DNA from: Onchocerca volvulus
Lineage: Eukaryota; Nematoda; Chromadorea; Rhabditida; Onchocercidae
NCBI GenBank assembly: GCA_000499405.2
Contig: HG738138.1
Coordinates: 10,042,888 to 10,106,887, forward strand
Reading direction: 5' to 3'
Length of the DNA: 64,000 bases
The translations under genes were made by a program, and so were the position numbers. The notes beneath the pieces are model-generated. The model saw only the letters and a list, made by a program, of their open reading frames with translations. It searched no databases and was not told where the DNA came from. Shown piece by piece: positions 1 to 11,837 of the stretch. The number at the start of each line of letters is the position of its first letter. Positions within the stretch are counted from its first letter, which is position 1.

Positions 1-486
1 TAACACTTTAGGTTCTCGTGGTTTACTTCCTTATTGACATCTTTCACTCAGAGGAATCGCGTACAATTTCTTTCCTCTTCTTGTAATCCTATTTGTGTCG
101 CGAATTCGATATGGCGAAGCTCCTATCACATGCCAAATCTCATTGTAAATTATGTAAATGGTGTTGTAAATCATTTAGCATCTTATTTTCTTCCCCATGC
201 TTTTTCTTTTTTTTGGTAATCTTTCACACCGGAATTTTCTTTTCCTATCAATCACTTCCAATACTCAACTAAATTCACATCATTATCCAATTTCACATTC
301 ACATCTTCTCATTGGATTTTGTTTACAATACTTATTGTATTTTTGCCTTAACAGCTTCCCATGACTAACCCATTCTCATGCACTTGAATTTTTAACAATT
401 TCCAGTGATTAAACCACTCCCATCTCTAACTATATAAATTTGGTTGTATTAAAAAAAGGACTATCTTCAAAATAAATATTTTATAA
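1..486. other. AT-rich non-coding left edge
   Basis: No exon-like reading frame with splice sites or family motif is visible on either strand. Because the visible GPCR exons downstream lack transmembrane segments 1-4, this stretch is probably intronic to that gene, but that is inference. Confidence 0.4.
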
Positions 487-824
487 TTGGGTGTGAACTC
501 TACAGTTCAACTCTACTATTCAATCTACTCCAACTCCACTACAAATTTCAATTCAACTCGCTTGGATTCACTGGCGGTATTAACTATTAATCGACATCGA
601 TCACCAATTCAGAAATTATTCACGACAATTTGTAGGAATGCCTTCTCTATGTCGGCAGTTATTACAATGTTCATCTCTCGGAAGCGTAATAATACTCCAA
701 CTAGATCCGGTAGAATTACTGGGCCTCGATACAGAACTTCATTGAGGCTCTTGAATCCTCGTTTGTGTGCTGAGGCGTCATATACGATTCTTAACTGGGT
801 CGTAATTTTGTTAGGAGTTGATAC

Positions 825-1274
825 TTAATGGTGGGGTAAGTAATGTACTACGCCCCTTTCGTCTTCAGGAGGTACTTCTTCAATTACTCCATTCAATAGT
901 TGTTCTTTTAGTGTAGTATCGTATGTGAGAAGTGATGAGGATCGTAGGCGTCTAACCAGATTCTTCAAACGTCTGGTACATAAACCATAATCATCGCTCA
1001 GTTTTGTTTTAGAGTCTTTCCACGACCAACATATCTGGTATCTCCCGTCGAGCTTAATAATTGTCTGTTTAAAGTGACTCATCGCTTGTTTATCATCGTT
1101 ATCTGTGGGAGACTCTTGTATGCCGATCATTTCCAATTTCCAGAAATCTTCTAAATCCAAATTCGGATTTGTACATACTGAGCATATTATAGGTGAGGGG
1201 TGACTTTTGGAATTGCAAAGTCTATCGATATAACCGCTTCCCACTATCATGGGACCCATTTTTGATTGTACCAA
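825..1274 (-). pseudogene. Protease/RT linker of the BEL/Pao polyprotein, ends at a premature stop
   Basis: About 149 codons carry the conserved BEL/Pao connector between protease and reverse transcriptase: LEMIGIQESP, then DGRYQICWSWKD, then the VHYLPHH block, which in intact elements runs straight into the RT palm. Here a stop codon follows immediately. The continuation, with VYDASAH and ADIEKAFLQ, is recognisable in the same direction at about 615-822 and then breaks. This shows the copy cannot make a polymerase. Confidence 0.75.
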
Positions 1275-1489
1275 AGCATGCCCAGAGTGTAATTTCCGTT
1301 TATCTTGTGGATCGATAAACTTTAAAAAATAATCGGCACCGATCAGTATGTCGGGCTACTTCCTATAGCTTATTAAATCTTCAAATTCGTCGTTATATGT
1401 ATGTCGACTACCTGTAGTTCCTGGGTTAAATATTCTACTACATGACCGTTGATCGTTATGATTTCCTTGTCCTCTGTTTGTTCGTTCAC

Positions 1490-2197
1490 TCATGCGTCAG
1501 CAGTAGGACATTGTATTGGAATCTTTGTACCGAATGGGGCTACCAGCATAGTTCGGGGTTCCGACTCTATGAGTTTTAGTTGGCTTGACAATTTCTTTGA
1601 AATGAAAGACATTTGTGAACCTATGTCAAATAATGCTAAGGTTCTTTGTTGTCTTTGTGGATATTCTGGATTCATGATCTTTGTCCCTTTACATAAGAGT
1701 AACGTCTCTTGTGGTGTATCAGTTTGAGTCATACCTGCTGAGTGGTACAGGAAGGTCGGACTATCTGCACTTAATTGTGTTAGCTCCTGCTTTCTCGGAA
1801 GGGTTATAATGTTTGGGGGTGAGGTGCTTCTTTTGTCGCGTAGGGCACTGTGATGCAAGCCTTTACAGTAGAAGCATTTTTTCTTAGCTTTGCATAACTC
1901 TGTTTTATGACTATCCTTGAAGCAAATTACACATTTCTTCAATGATTTGAGGCGCTTCATTCGGCTCTTAACCGTAGGATAGACATCACACTCGCTATCC
2001 CAGTGATCTCGTGTGCAAAATATGCACGGTCTTTTTCTGCTTTTTGAGATTTGCGGCTCCTTTTGGTTTGTTTGAAGTGTCGAAAGTGCGGAAGTTTTGT
2101 CAAGCTTGTAATCTTGTTTTTGTCCCCCTTTGATACTTGTGGGTTTGTTGTCAACTTGAGAGATTGAACGTCGTCCAAGATTCACTTGTTGATTCAC
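1490..2197 (-). pseudogene. Gag zinc-knuckle and aspartic protease segment of the BEL/Pao copy
   Basis: This is the longest surviving open stretch of the element, about 235 codons. The N-terminal half is Lys/Arg rich and holds a CIFC...H...C knuckle followed by CVICFKDSHKTELC and CFYCKGLHH. Gag knuckles of this kind bind nucleic acid. The C-terminal half begins the retropepsin-like domain, with the active-site region LALFDIGSQ. It has Ile after the catalytic Asp where family members more often have Ser or Thr. The reading frame is cut off from upstream gag and downstream RT by frameshifts, so it is annotated as a pseudogene fragment rather than a host gene. Confidence 0.8.
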
Positions 2198-3386
2198 TTC
2201 TACTGAATCCGATAGGAAGTTTCTTAATTTTTGAATCGTCCAAGGCTTGTCTAATTTCGGTTGAGTTTTTCCTTAATTGTCTAACCTTATTAAGGACCCA
2301 GGGTGGCAACTTACTTTCTATCATGGTTTCGGTACTTGGATGCTCTAGGTTGTCTCCTAAAGCCTCCAATTGTCGTAGCACCCGTTCGATATTCTCAATG
2401 GTGGTCATCCATTCCTTCTCATTGTATTTGAGAGTTTGAAGTTCTTTGTATAATCTCGACGATATTATGGAGGGGTCTCCATATTTGTTTTTGAGTAATC
2501 GTCTTATAATTGAATAATTTTCGGGCGCAATTTCATATCCTAACACTGCTTGTAACGCTTTTCCTCTGGGACTCGAGTCAGATAGTTCAATTTCTGAATG
2601 TCAGGGATTGTTTGTGAATGGACAGCAGCATCGAAGCTGCTCCAAAATTGCCTCCATTGTCTAGGGTCTCCATTAAAGAAAGGTAGTGGTAATTGTGGAA
2701 GCTGGACGGTATGGTTGGGAGAAAAAGTCATCCCTTTTTGTTCCTTTCTTACTCCCTTTAACAGCTTTTCAAGCTTCTGCCCGGTTTCGTTCTTGTGCCT
2801 TGTGAGGGTTATTATTGCTTCCTGCCCCTCATGTATTATTCGAAACAGTCCTTGTTCCCCATCGAGGACTGACTCGAAAATTTTTTCTTTTTCATCCCTC
2901 TTTTTTGTGATAGTAATTGTTTGGATATATGTGAGCCACGTGTCGTAGGCCTCTTTGACTTAATATATAACTGGACCCTATCAATCTTATCTGTTAATAC
3001 TTGATTCCTAGCTATATACAGGTTTCCCTGTTGCTCGTATGACGAATTCGGATCTAGCGATTCAAATACAAGGGTATTTATTTCTTTAAGAAGAAAGACT
3101 AACCTGGTTTTTGCTGGTTGAATACTGGCAACAGTACTACTCGACATCGTACCTTACCTTGGGGCACCAATTTTTTTGTCTTGAATTTTGTTGATTCGTT
3201 GAAGGTGATGTCTATTGATAACCAAATACAACTAGTATTTCGACCAAGGTTGATTTGCCCTTTGCGTTGCTTGCGGGGAGTTGATTGAGGTGTATTGAGT
3301 TGGACTGAGTTAAATTGAATTCGAGTAACAGTTAAGATAAGTTGAGTTGAACAGACAACCGCATTGTAGGATCTTATTTTTTCCAA

Positions 3387-4125
3387 TAAAATAATATCTC
3401 ATTCAATACAATAGAGCTTACAAACATTAGGAAGTGGAGTGGATTACCATGATTATTCAAGCATTGCAGCTGGTATCAAATGGGAAGATTAAGATGTGAA
3501 TATGAACAAAAATGCAAATTTAGTACGGTTAGCGATTGATAACAAAGGGAATTCTGGTGTAATAGAAATACACAGATGTGAACATGGATAAAAGCAAAAA
3601 AAAAACATGGAAAATAAATCTAAAGGAATGTAAAATTGGTTGAGTGATTTATTATTATAAACATTAGTTATAATTAGAAATTTAGTTTTACAATTTGAAT
3701 GAGAAATGTATTTAGTTATTTATTCGTTTGGAATTTTGTTGGAGTTTCGCGATATCAGAATTCGCGACAAATGCAGCCCTTCAGTTTTGAAGGACTTCCA
3801 CCAATTCGAAATTCATGAAACAAAAGAATATAAGTCAACGAAAGCTACTCGGACTAATAAGTCTTGAGAAATCATTTTTTACAAAAAAGTTTTATGTTCC
3901 TACTTAGCTTAATACTGTGAATGTTTAAAAACCCTCGAATTTCGTAGATTTGAGATTTTCCTAAATTTCAATTCAGATTTCAACATTACTGCTAGTAACT
4001 AATAGTAAGCAACAGCATCCTGAATCTTGCATATTTCAGTTATATGTGCCTTACTTTGTTAGCAACGAAATCTTATCTCATTCATTGGAATTTTTTTTAA
4101 GAAAATTTTAATTGACGAATTGCAG
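3387..4125. other. Non-coding interval between retroelement and first visible GPCR exon
   Basis: AT-rich sequence with no supported exon. It ends in a good acceptor (ATTGCAG at 4119-4125) that opens the first visible GPCR exon, so it is most simply read as the right part of an intron. The retroelement's outer LTR may extend into its left part, but I cannot delimit it. Confidence 0.45.
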
Positions 4126-7100
4126 ATTGCGGAACGAGGTAACATGATAAAAGTAAATGGCACATGGCAATGCGTATTTTTGGATTTACCATCATATACT
4201 ATTTATAGTGCAACCGGATCGTTTTTTATACCTCTAATTATTATGTTCTTTGTATATTATAAAATTTATCAGACATTTGCTAAACACCGTGCTCGTCAGT
4301 TATACAGACAACAGGTTTTTTAAATTTTTAAAATAGATGAAGTTATATGTGTATATTGTTCATTCAGATTTTAAAATTAAATTTTGTAAAAGATTTTTGA
4401 GATGAAAAATGTTTTGTAGGTAATTAAAAAACATATTGAATCAACGATTTTGCATGATCTAAGTCAAGTTTTACCTGCCGATGATAAATTTACTAAAGAA
4501 ATGGAGGAAAATGAAGGAAAAGGTTAGATTTATTATTATGTATGAGATGGCCTAGAACATACTACTGAGATACAGGATAAAAAATTTCCCATAGATGTTT
4601 TTGATATGAAATATTTAAGTGTGAATTTTGTTATACAGCAAAATTGAGTCAGGATTTTCAGCTGGCATAAGCAATAGTCTCATTTAAGAATGCATGAATT
4701 CAGCTTAAGCATAATTTTTAACTTAAAATGAAGTGTTTCTTAACAATGTGAAACTCATTTTTAAGTTATTAATTTTTTTGAAACTTAAAATTACGGACAA
4801 GGAAGAATGTCTTAAAAATTCGGTTTCGAATCTGAATGTATATCGATGACTAAGTCAAGCTTAAAATCTATAGATCTCACCATACTTTTATAATTCTGAT
4901 TCAGAATTCATTTTAACTCGGAATGTTTGCAAACGACAACATATTCGACCAATATGCAAGGAATGTGAAGAGTATCCCAGTGAAACAGTAAACGAATTAG
5001 GTTCTCGAGACCAAATTGATGCTGTCTGTTTTTCATAATTTGCATAACATGGATGATAAATCCTTAATTAAAACTTCAAATCCCACAGTGGTCGGTTCCA
5101 TAGTTCCTCAGAGATTATTTAGTTTTTCTGACTTGAAGTCATCATTTTAGCACAAATTTTTTAGCAAAACTCCAAGTCTTTTATCTTAAAAAAGATACAT
5201 GAAACGAATGGAAAGCTAACTTCTAATTTTTTTCCTCTAGGCCAAGAATGTGAAATTAACCGATTTCATAATAGAATAGCTAGCATTGAAAGTTATCAGT
5301 TACAATATTTGGAAATTTTAAAAGTGTAACATTTTATCACTTTAATCCAACTTATGCAATCTTATACGAAATTTTGAAAGTTTGCACTCAAAAAATATGA
5401 TTTTCAAGATACGATTTTGCTTTCGTCGATTGTAAGTAATTTTAATTAAACCAGGAATCAGGTAAAAGGAAAGTTATGCATGGTACTGAATCTCATAAAG
5501 ACCAGAAAAGAGCAGTAAGAACAACAGAATCAACAACAAAATCTGCTAACACTATCAATGACACTGTCATTGTATCCGAAAATAACATTAGGAAAGGGAA
5601 GAAATTATTGAAATGTTATCACTGCGGAAAAACTGAAATAAGAAAAATTAATTTGGTACAATCTCCTAAAAAGGCATCAAACACGAAATTAACATGCGAG
5701 AAGAGGCGACATCACTCGAAAAGGTATTGATATTTCATTTTAACGTATGAAAATGAATGAGGAAAAATGCTGCATGATTATTAAGCATGAAATGAAAGAA
5801 ATTAATAAAGGAGAAAACAAATGAGTAATCAAGAACTGAACATTCATTACTAGATGGACAATCTATTCTTTTTATTTCAACTAATTGCATTATTCATAGT
5901 TCTGATTACTATATCTTGGTTGTCGGCATGGATTTTTCGGTTTTTCGAAAATATTTCGGACCCTTTTTTCGACAATATTGAGTCATTACCACTACAAGAA
6001 ACGATGAAGATAAAAATGAAACTAAATTTGTTAATTTGTTATCTGGCTGTCATTTAGCTTGAAAAATATCGACTGGAAATTAGCAAATCAAATTGTGACT
6101 CATTTACAGAACTCAATGTGTCTTATTTTTTTCATCTTTTACAGGCAAAAAAGTGCGCGAGTTGCTTTACAACATAAACCAAGAACTATTTCGACTGCTA
6201 AAGAGCGTCGAGGTGTAAAAGTTTTCGGTATTATTTTAGGTTGTTTTGCGATTTGCTGGACACCATTCTTTATGTAAGCAATTTTTTTAATATTACAATA
6301 GCATAGTTCAACATTACAGGAATGAATATTAGTCTTCAGCGTTCATAATTATATATTCCTTGAAAATTTATGTATGGTTCTCTGAACGGAAGATTTTTGG
6401 AATATTTCCTGTAATGATACTTCAATTTTTAGTATCACTCTTTTCCACTAGGCGATCGTCGGAGATCCAAGGACTGATCGGTATACCAGTAAACGTACTA
6501 TTTCTGTTTGTCGACTTACAAGTTAACAAATAAAGTTACCGCAGTTGCTGTGAAACTGAGATTGTAATAAATGCTTATCCTAGTTGATTTCGATTTAGAT
6601 AATTTTCAGTGCAATTGATTTACTTCATTTATCATTTCTGCGTGGTGCAAGCTGCCAATCTATAAAATCAATAAAATTATCTTCCCTTAATCTTAGTCTT
6701 AAATTTATGATAATATGAAAATTTTTAATCCCAGAAATAACCGACATAAAAAAAGATTTAATGTTTGTTGACGTCAGTTAATAATATATAATTCCATAAT
6801 ACTGCTTTTTCGATATTATTTAATATACTTGCTAGCAGTAAGATAGCAGGCAGAGCCACTTGACTGCCATTTGGAGACTTTGTATCTTAGTTTATGTTCA
6901 AAAACCTCAAACTTCCAGAATGTATGTAGTGATGCAGTTCTGTTCATCATGTAAAGTTGACCCGCATATATGGATGTTTATCACTTGGCTGGGATACAGC
7001 AATTCGGCAATGAATCCAATTATTTACACGGTATGCTCGAGTTGCAATTATTATTTATCAAGTAAGGATGAGAAGCATAAGTGATAACAGTTAAAACTAA

Positions 7101-7212
7101 TATATACCAATGATTTTCTTCTTAATTTCAGGTTTTTAATCACGATTACCAGAATGCTCTGAAGAGACTATTTCGTGGAAGTAAAAAGCAAACAATAGAT
7201 GTTAAGCGATAA
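4126..7212 (+). CDS. Biogenic-amine GPCR (D2-like dopamine or octopamine type), 3' half
   Basis: Six phase-consistent exons (4126-4314, 4420-4522, 5462-5723, 6145-6273, 6919-7030, 7132-7212) encode the last 291 residues of a class A receptor. Exon 1 holds extracellular loop 2 with its Cys (WQCVF) and TM5 (YSATGSFFIPL). The next two exons and the start of the fourth form a long, Lys-rich third intracellular loop. The fourth exon then gives TM6 with the CWTPFF switch. The fifth holds TM7, TWLGYSNSAMNPIIYTV, with the NPxxY motif as NPIIY. The last gives the short tail FNHDYQNALKRLF typical of aminergic receptors. TM1-4 are not in the window, so the gene either begins to the left, with the retroelement inside an intron, or is a truncated copy. 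TM6-TM7 most resemble D2-like dopamine receptors; octopamine or tyramine receptors cannot be excluded because the TM3 Asp is not visible. Confidence 0.85.
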
Positions 7213-7302
7213 GAACTTCAGAGGTTTTAACTAAGGTAAAACAGAAGCAAAAGGAAGCAAACAATGTATGTGAAGAATAAGAATCCCAAAAATTTTAATT
7301 AA

Positions 7303-7308
7303 AATAAA
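7303..7308 (+). terminator. Polyadenylation signal AATAAA of the GPCR gene
   Basis: AATAAA lies about 90 nt after the receptor stop codon on the same strand, in the 360-bp gap between this gene and the convergent methyltransferase gene. Confidence 0.5.
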
Positions 7309-7435
7309 ACAGGAGCAACGGAACATAAAAAGGGTGGTATTGTAGTGCGATGTGGCAGTGATCCATGCGTCATCTCAAATTTTCCTTGATATGATAAATT
7401 ACCAACAAATGTGCTGACTAAAGCTGCAAAACCTT

Positions 7436-7441
7436 TTTATT
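7436..7441 (-). terminator. Polyadenylation signal of the homocysteine methyltransferase gene
   Basis: TTTATT on the plus strand reads AATAAA on the minus strand, about 135 nt beyond the methyltransferase stop. The two genes end tail to tail with short 3' UTRs. Confidence 0.5.
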
Positions 7442-7574
7442 CATTAAAAACACTTTGTATGTTGCAAACAAAATGCTTACAAGTTCATACTGTAAACAAC
7501 AATTACAACTGAATTAACCAGACTGCTTTGATAAGAGCCGTATTCAACAATTTTTTTGGCTTCAAGAATTTTTA

Positions 7575-9783
7575 CTAGGAAACACTGTATCCAGAATTCA
7601 ATTTTGCAACCAACATGCTAAGTTCTTTGATTTTTTCTGCCCCAACTCGACAGCAACCACCCACCACTTTCGCACCTAAATCTTTCCATTCCATTAGCTG
7701 CTCTATATTAGGGAAGGTACATTTGCCATTTCTCCATCTGAAAGAATATTTGCATGTTAAAATAATGGTTTCAAAACTGATGCTCAAGAGAGTCATATCT
7801 CTCAACAAAAGTTACTAGCTAATTAACTGCTTATCTACAAGAAATGTGGTCTAAGAAGAAATGCTATAAAAGACAACCTGACATAAATTATAAAAAAAAA
7901 AAACAACTTTTTCGTGTCACTTTCGTATATCTCTCCACTGTTTGGATAAATAATAAATGGTAATGAATTGACTGAAGTACTAACAGATTGCAACAGCGGT
8001 GTTATATAATTTGGTGATGTGCAGTTAATTCCTGAATTCTTTAAATTTGTACTCGAAATTTTCACTTTAATGTAATAATAAATTCGCGAGAAAGAAATTC
8101 AGGACGAACATACCTATTCCAAGAATGTTAGGATGATATGAAATTTTCTCTACACTTTTGCAGAAACTCTCATTGTGATTGGTCTGTTCATCATCCTGCA
8201 GAGATTCAAGTATGAGTTAAAATATTTGACAATTTAGATTAATCTGAGCATTCAACTGCAAAAAATAAAAATAACGCAGCTCAATCTCAAAACATCACTG
8301 AATCCGATTCACTTTGCAAGAAAATGATATCCAGAAATTATACGAAAGACCAATAGCATCTGCTGCTTTCAGTATGGCCATAGCTTCCGTACATGATGGA
8401 ACTGTCTCGTAGGCTATAACTTTGAGACCTGCTTGAAGCAATGGTATAGTTTGTTGCATGTGATAATCAACCATAACCTTCAATAATAGTGAAAAATAAA
8501 TCTTTATGTTGATTCAGCTAATCTCAGTAATGTGCAAACTACTTACTTTTCCACATATATTCATGCTTTGCTGTAATTTATCTCCAAGTTTTTTTTTTCT
8601 TTTCTTTTTTTTTTTTTTTAAATGAACATCTATACCTGTTCCTCAAGCTCATCAATGTAATTCCCATTATACTCAGAACCATCATTAAGAAGTACACCGT
8701 ATGGTCCTATTGAGCCAGCTATCTTCACTTTTTTTTGTACTGAATATTCTTCAACTGCTTGTTTCGCAAGTGAAACCAATTTCTGTTTTAAATAAGACAA
8801 CATTTTAGATATGTTAATAATATTACGGTTTAAATTGATAGTATAAAATATGACAGTTTAAAGTACTCTAAACATATATTATTTCAAATTTGATTTACAT
8901 GTAAAATTTTTGATGAACTTTACAGCCTTATCAGATGGAAGCATAAGAGTTACTTTCAAGGACGATTCAGCAGCAGCCTTCGTCATGCCACGTGAATTGA
9001 TCATTGTGCTTATACAAGCTTGATAAGAATTTGTAAGAATGATATCGCTGCCAGCTTCGATGAAGCTAAATGCTCATTATAACATAACAATGTATTTCAT
9101 AAAAGGACAAGAATTATCGCAGAGGAAATCTAAACAGCTATTGCATTAATTAGTTATATTCACATTTCAAATCAAATAAGTGAAAGTGTCGATTCAAATA
9201 TCATTAATGAAACACATGTGATATTCGTCAAAAAGGTTATGTATCGGCTCAATCAAAATTCAGTGATACCATTACACTCATAGCTATGTTAGGGCTGCTG
9301 AAAGGCTTTATTGTGAAATATATACCGTTTATGTATTTGAAGTATAAGCTCTGGCTTGTCAAACAATGCCGCAGCACTCCAAAGTGAATTATTCTGCAAC
9401 ACTTGTGTATTGTTTTCTTGAGCTTCATTTACAGTTGTTTTATGATCTCGCAAGAACAGAAGTTCGAGAATTTCGCTTCTGCACATCAGAAATCCCCAAA
9501 GCATTAGTAACGAAAACTAAGACGAATTTTATAAACTTATTCATGTCGAAAAAATAAAGAGATCAATTTTTAGTGCTGCAGTTTGTCGTTTATTTCATCT
9601 GTGCATTTCCATTCAGATTTCTCTGAAATTTTCTGCACTGTTCTTAAACAGATTTAAATAAATGTAATTATTTTATTTACATAGACGATAATTCACCTGA
9701 ATGTTGTAACCAACTGTTTGCAGCTCAGTGCCAAAGCCACCATCCAAAACTTGGATTTTTTCTTGTATGAAAAGGGTATCCAT
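7575..9783 (-). CDS. Homocysteine S-methyltransferase (zinc-dependent, MmuM/BHMT-like family)
   Basis: Eight exons in consistent phase (9697-9783, 9326-9393, 8924-9065, 8636-8782, 8313-8477, 8114-8195, 7908-8031, 7575-7737) give 325 residues, normal for the family. The enzyme transfers a methyl group from a donor such as S-methylmethionine to homocysteine, making methionine. Visible signatures in order are DGGFGTELQ near the N-terminus, SLWSA, AGSDIILTNSYQ, AGSIGPYGVLLNDGSEY, AYETVPSCTEA, WISFSCK, GINCTSP near residue 233 and VVGGCCRVG near residues 296-304. The Cys of GINCTSP and the paired Cys of GGCC are the expected zinc ligands, so the active site looks intact. The start codon is 4 nt downstream of a TTTTTTACTGCAG acceptor, which suggests trans-splicing. 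It is convergent with the GPCR gene. Confidence 0.92.
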
Positions 9784-9795
9784 TCTCCTGCAGTA
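9784..9795 (-). promoter_or_regulatory. Probable spliced-leader acceptor of the methyltransferase gene
   Basis: On the minus strand a pyrimidine run ends in ACTGCAG, followed by GAGA and the ATG. An acceptor this close to the start codon with no upstream coding exon is the usual mark of SL trans-splicing in nematodes. No donor was found upstream that would make it a cis intron. Confidence 0.5.
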
Positions 9796-11837
9796 AAAAA
9801 AGGTTGATGGAAAATTCAAAATTCAATCATTTCAAATGAGTGTTTGCTAAGCATTGCGTTCATACGGACACAGTTGTTCTCTAATTTCATATTCAGGAAG
9901 CAGTATGCAAAACAAAAGTCGAATTTGATTAGTTGATAAAAAGGAAACAAGAATGGAAGCGAGGAAGAAAGAGAAAGGCAGCAGAAAGTGAGGGAATTTC
10001 GAGATTAGAGAATTTTAAAAATTTGAAAAATTGAGGTGAGCCAAATTTGGCGCGGGCGAGAGGAGAATGTTGTGGAAGAGAGGGTCAGAGAAGTGAAGAT
10101 AATTGGCAACTACAAATCACATGGTGAGCAATTTCAACTCTCATTCTCATAGTGGACAATCCGAAATGATAACGGATGTATTTTTCGGGTCAAGTGTGCT
10201 CCAAGTGATAAGAAGCGTATGGACTTCAGGTTATCACCTATCTTGAACTGGTAGCGATGAAAGTTTCATTTGAAGCTCCTTGCTATAATCGTCAAACTGA
10301 GAATCGGTTCAATTTTCAACTGAACTCTTACTAGTATAAAAGTTGCGCCTACAAACAAATGCATTCCTTGGCAGAAGTAACAATGAAACGAAAATGGAAT
10401 ATTCCCAAGAAATCTTTATGTTTTTTTTTTTTTTTTTGATTCGGTGCATGCGTGAATTTCGGCATGAATTTTTTTAAACAGGGATAGTTCGAGACAGTGT
10501 ATGATGGTATATCGGTGGAACTGGAATTGGGAATGAAATTAATATAACGTAAACTTAATTATCGTGAATCGTTTGTCACGTACACTTTTTTGATAAATTT
10601 AAGAAGGCTATGCAATCGATAAGTCAGTTGATTATTGATTGTCTTTCCTTGAATAATTCTTGCGTTCAAAAATGGAAACAATTTTGCAAATTTTATGGTC
10701 AACATAAGTGAATGAATGACATATATCCTATATAATAACTAGGGAGAGTTAATAAACAGCAGCTATAAATAAAAATCAATCAAAAAAAAAAATCCTACCA
10801 CTCATTTTACATATGCTTTACATGTCATTCTAAAAGTGCACTTTATCGATTTAATTTTTTTATTTCACTAATTACTACCTTAATTAAGAATATCCAAAGA
10901 ACAACTCAACTAAGCGGGAAATTAAGTCTCATCTGAGATGTCATCAGATAAATAGTGTCCCGTCGATATAATTACTAAATCTAGACGATAACTATATTAA
11001 TTCATGGATTTCTTTGTACAAAATAATTAATTAATAAGCTTCTCACGACATGATACAGAAACGAAACAACTACACAGCAAGAGATGCGATTGAGCTTCAT
11101 GCAACTAATTGTTAAACGTGAACACAAAATGGTTTTTACATGTAATAACGCATAAAGCGATGAGATCATATAAATAACAATATTGAAACTTTAAAAGTTA
11201 AGGTCGAGAAAACAGCACAAGCTTTTGCTTCGCTACTGGAGTGACAGTTGTCACATACTAACAAATCTTTTTTTTATTACAATGCAGTTTGCAAGAACAA
11301 GTACTAGAAAAAATTATGAAAATCTGGAATTAACAACATAAAAAGCTGAGTTTTGTTTGAGACTCCGAAATTTTAAAGCCAAGATCTTGATTAAACAAAT
11401 TTCAGTAAACTTAATTAAATTTTAGAAAATTTAGGACGAATCCAGATCAACTCAGAAAATCGTTAGGAACAGAAGTATATAAGAATACATGTTTACGACA
11501 AATATCATTTTGATGACACAATAACAAAAATTCTGAAGTTTTGATCAATACTTTGAACCTATTGAAGACTGTCCACTTGAGTTAAAGATAAAGATCCCAT
11601 CAGTCTGAGTGCAGTAACGTGCAGATCATCAAATGGTTGGACAATTAATATCCAAAGATTCTGAAATTTTGAAGTTGTTTGAATGAAGACTGGTTTTAAC
11701 GAATCAGAATTTACCGTTTTCTTAAATAGGATTCGAACTGCGGAACTGTTGTACGATGAATCAAGGTAGCAATCTCAAGCAAAATTACTGTGCTATCTTC
11801 ACCTTCCAGTGTTTTTGGAGGAGCAAGGTTTGATATT
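9796..11837. other. Intergenic, 3' flank of the giant gene and 5' flank of the methyltransferase gene
   Basis: No coding signal. It contains a purine-rich stretch near 9950-10100 (GAGGAAG/GAGAGG runs) and several possible minus-strand AATAAA signals for the giant gene, for example near 11274. An alternative-frame open stretch at 11711-11837 lacks a usable acceptor and was not included in a gene. Confidence 0.4.

Larger units (their letters stand above)
487..3171 (-). mobile_element. Decayed BEL/Pao-type LTR retrotransposon, 3' truncated
   Basis: Reading on the minus strand, the domain order is that of BEL/Pao elements. A gag-like N-terminus starts near 3147. A DUF1759-type gag segment follows at about 2540-2731, with the PFFNGDPRQWRQFW block. 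CCHC zinc knuckles lie at about 1840-2050 (CVICFKDSHKTELC is intact; a third knuckle lacks its last Cys). A DUF1758-like aspartic protease has LALFDIGSQ near 1650. The pre-RT linker ending in VHYLPHH is at about 830, and the start of the reverse transcriptase, with VYDASAH and ADIEKAFLQ, at about 615-790. The frame shifts near 2950, 2540 and 2200, and a stop at 825-827 separates the linker from the RT. The rest of RT, RNase H, integrase and the 3' LTR are absent. TTGGTGCCCC, just upstream of the gag start, may be a primer-binding site. The copy is non-autonomous and antisense to the neighbouring GPCR. Confidence 0.85.

Noticed and set aside
8547..8570. 24-nt micro-exon in the methyltransferase gene (frame-neutral, with AG and GT borders)
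   Set aside because: Without it the spacing between the GSEYNGNY block and the following DYH matches the usual family spacing better; including it adds eight residues at a conserved place. It could still be an alternative exon.
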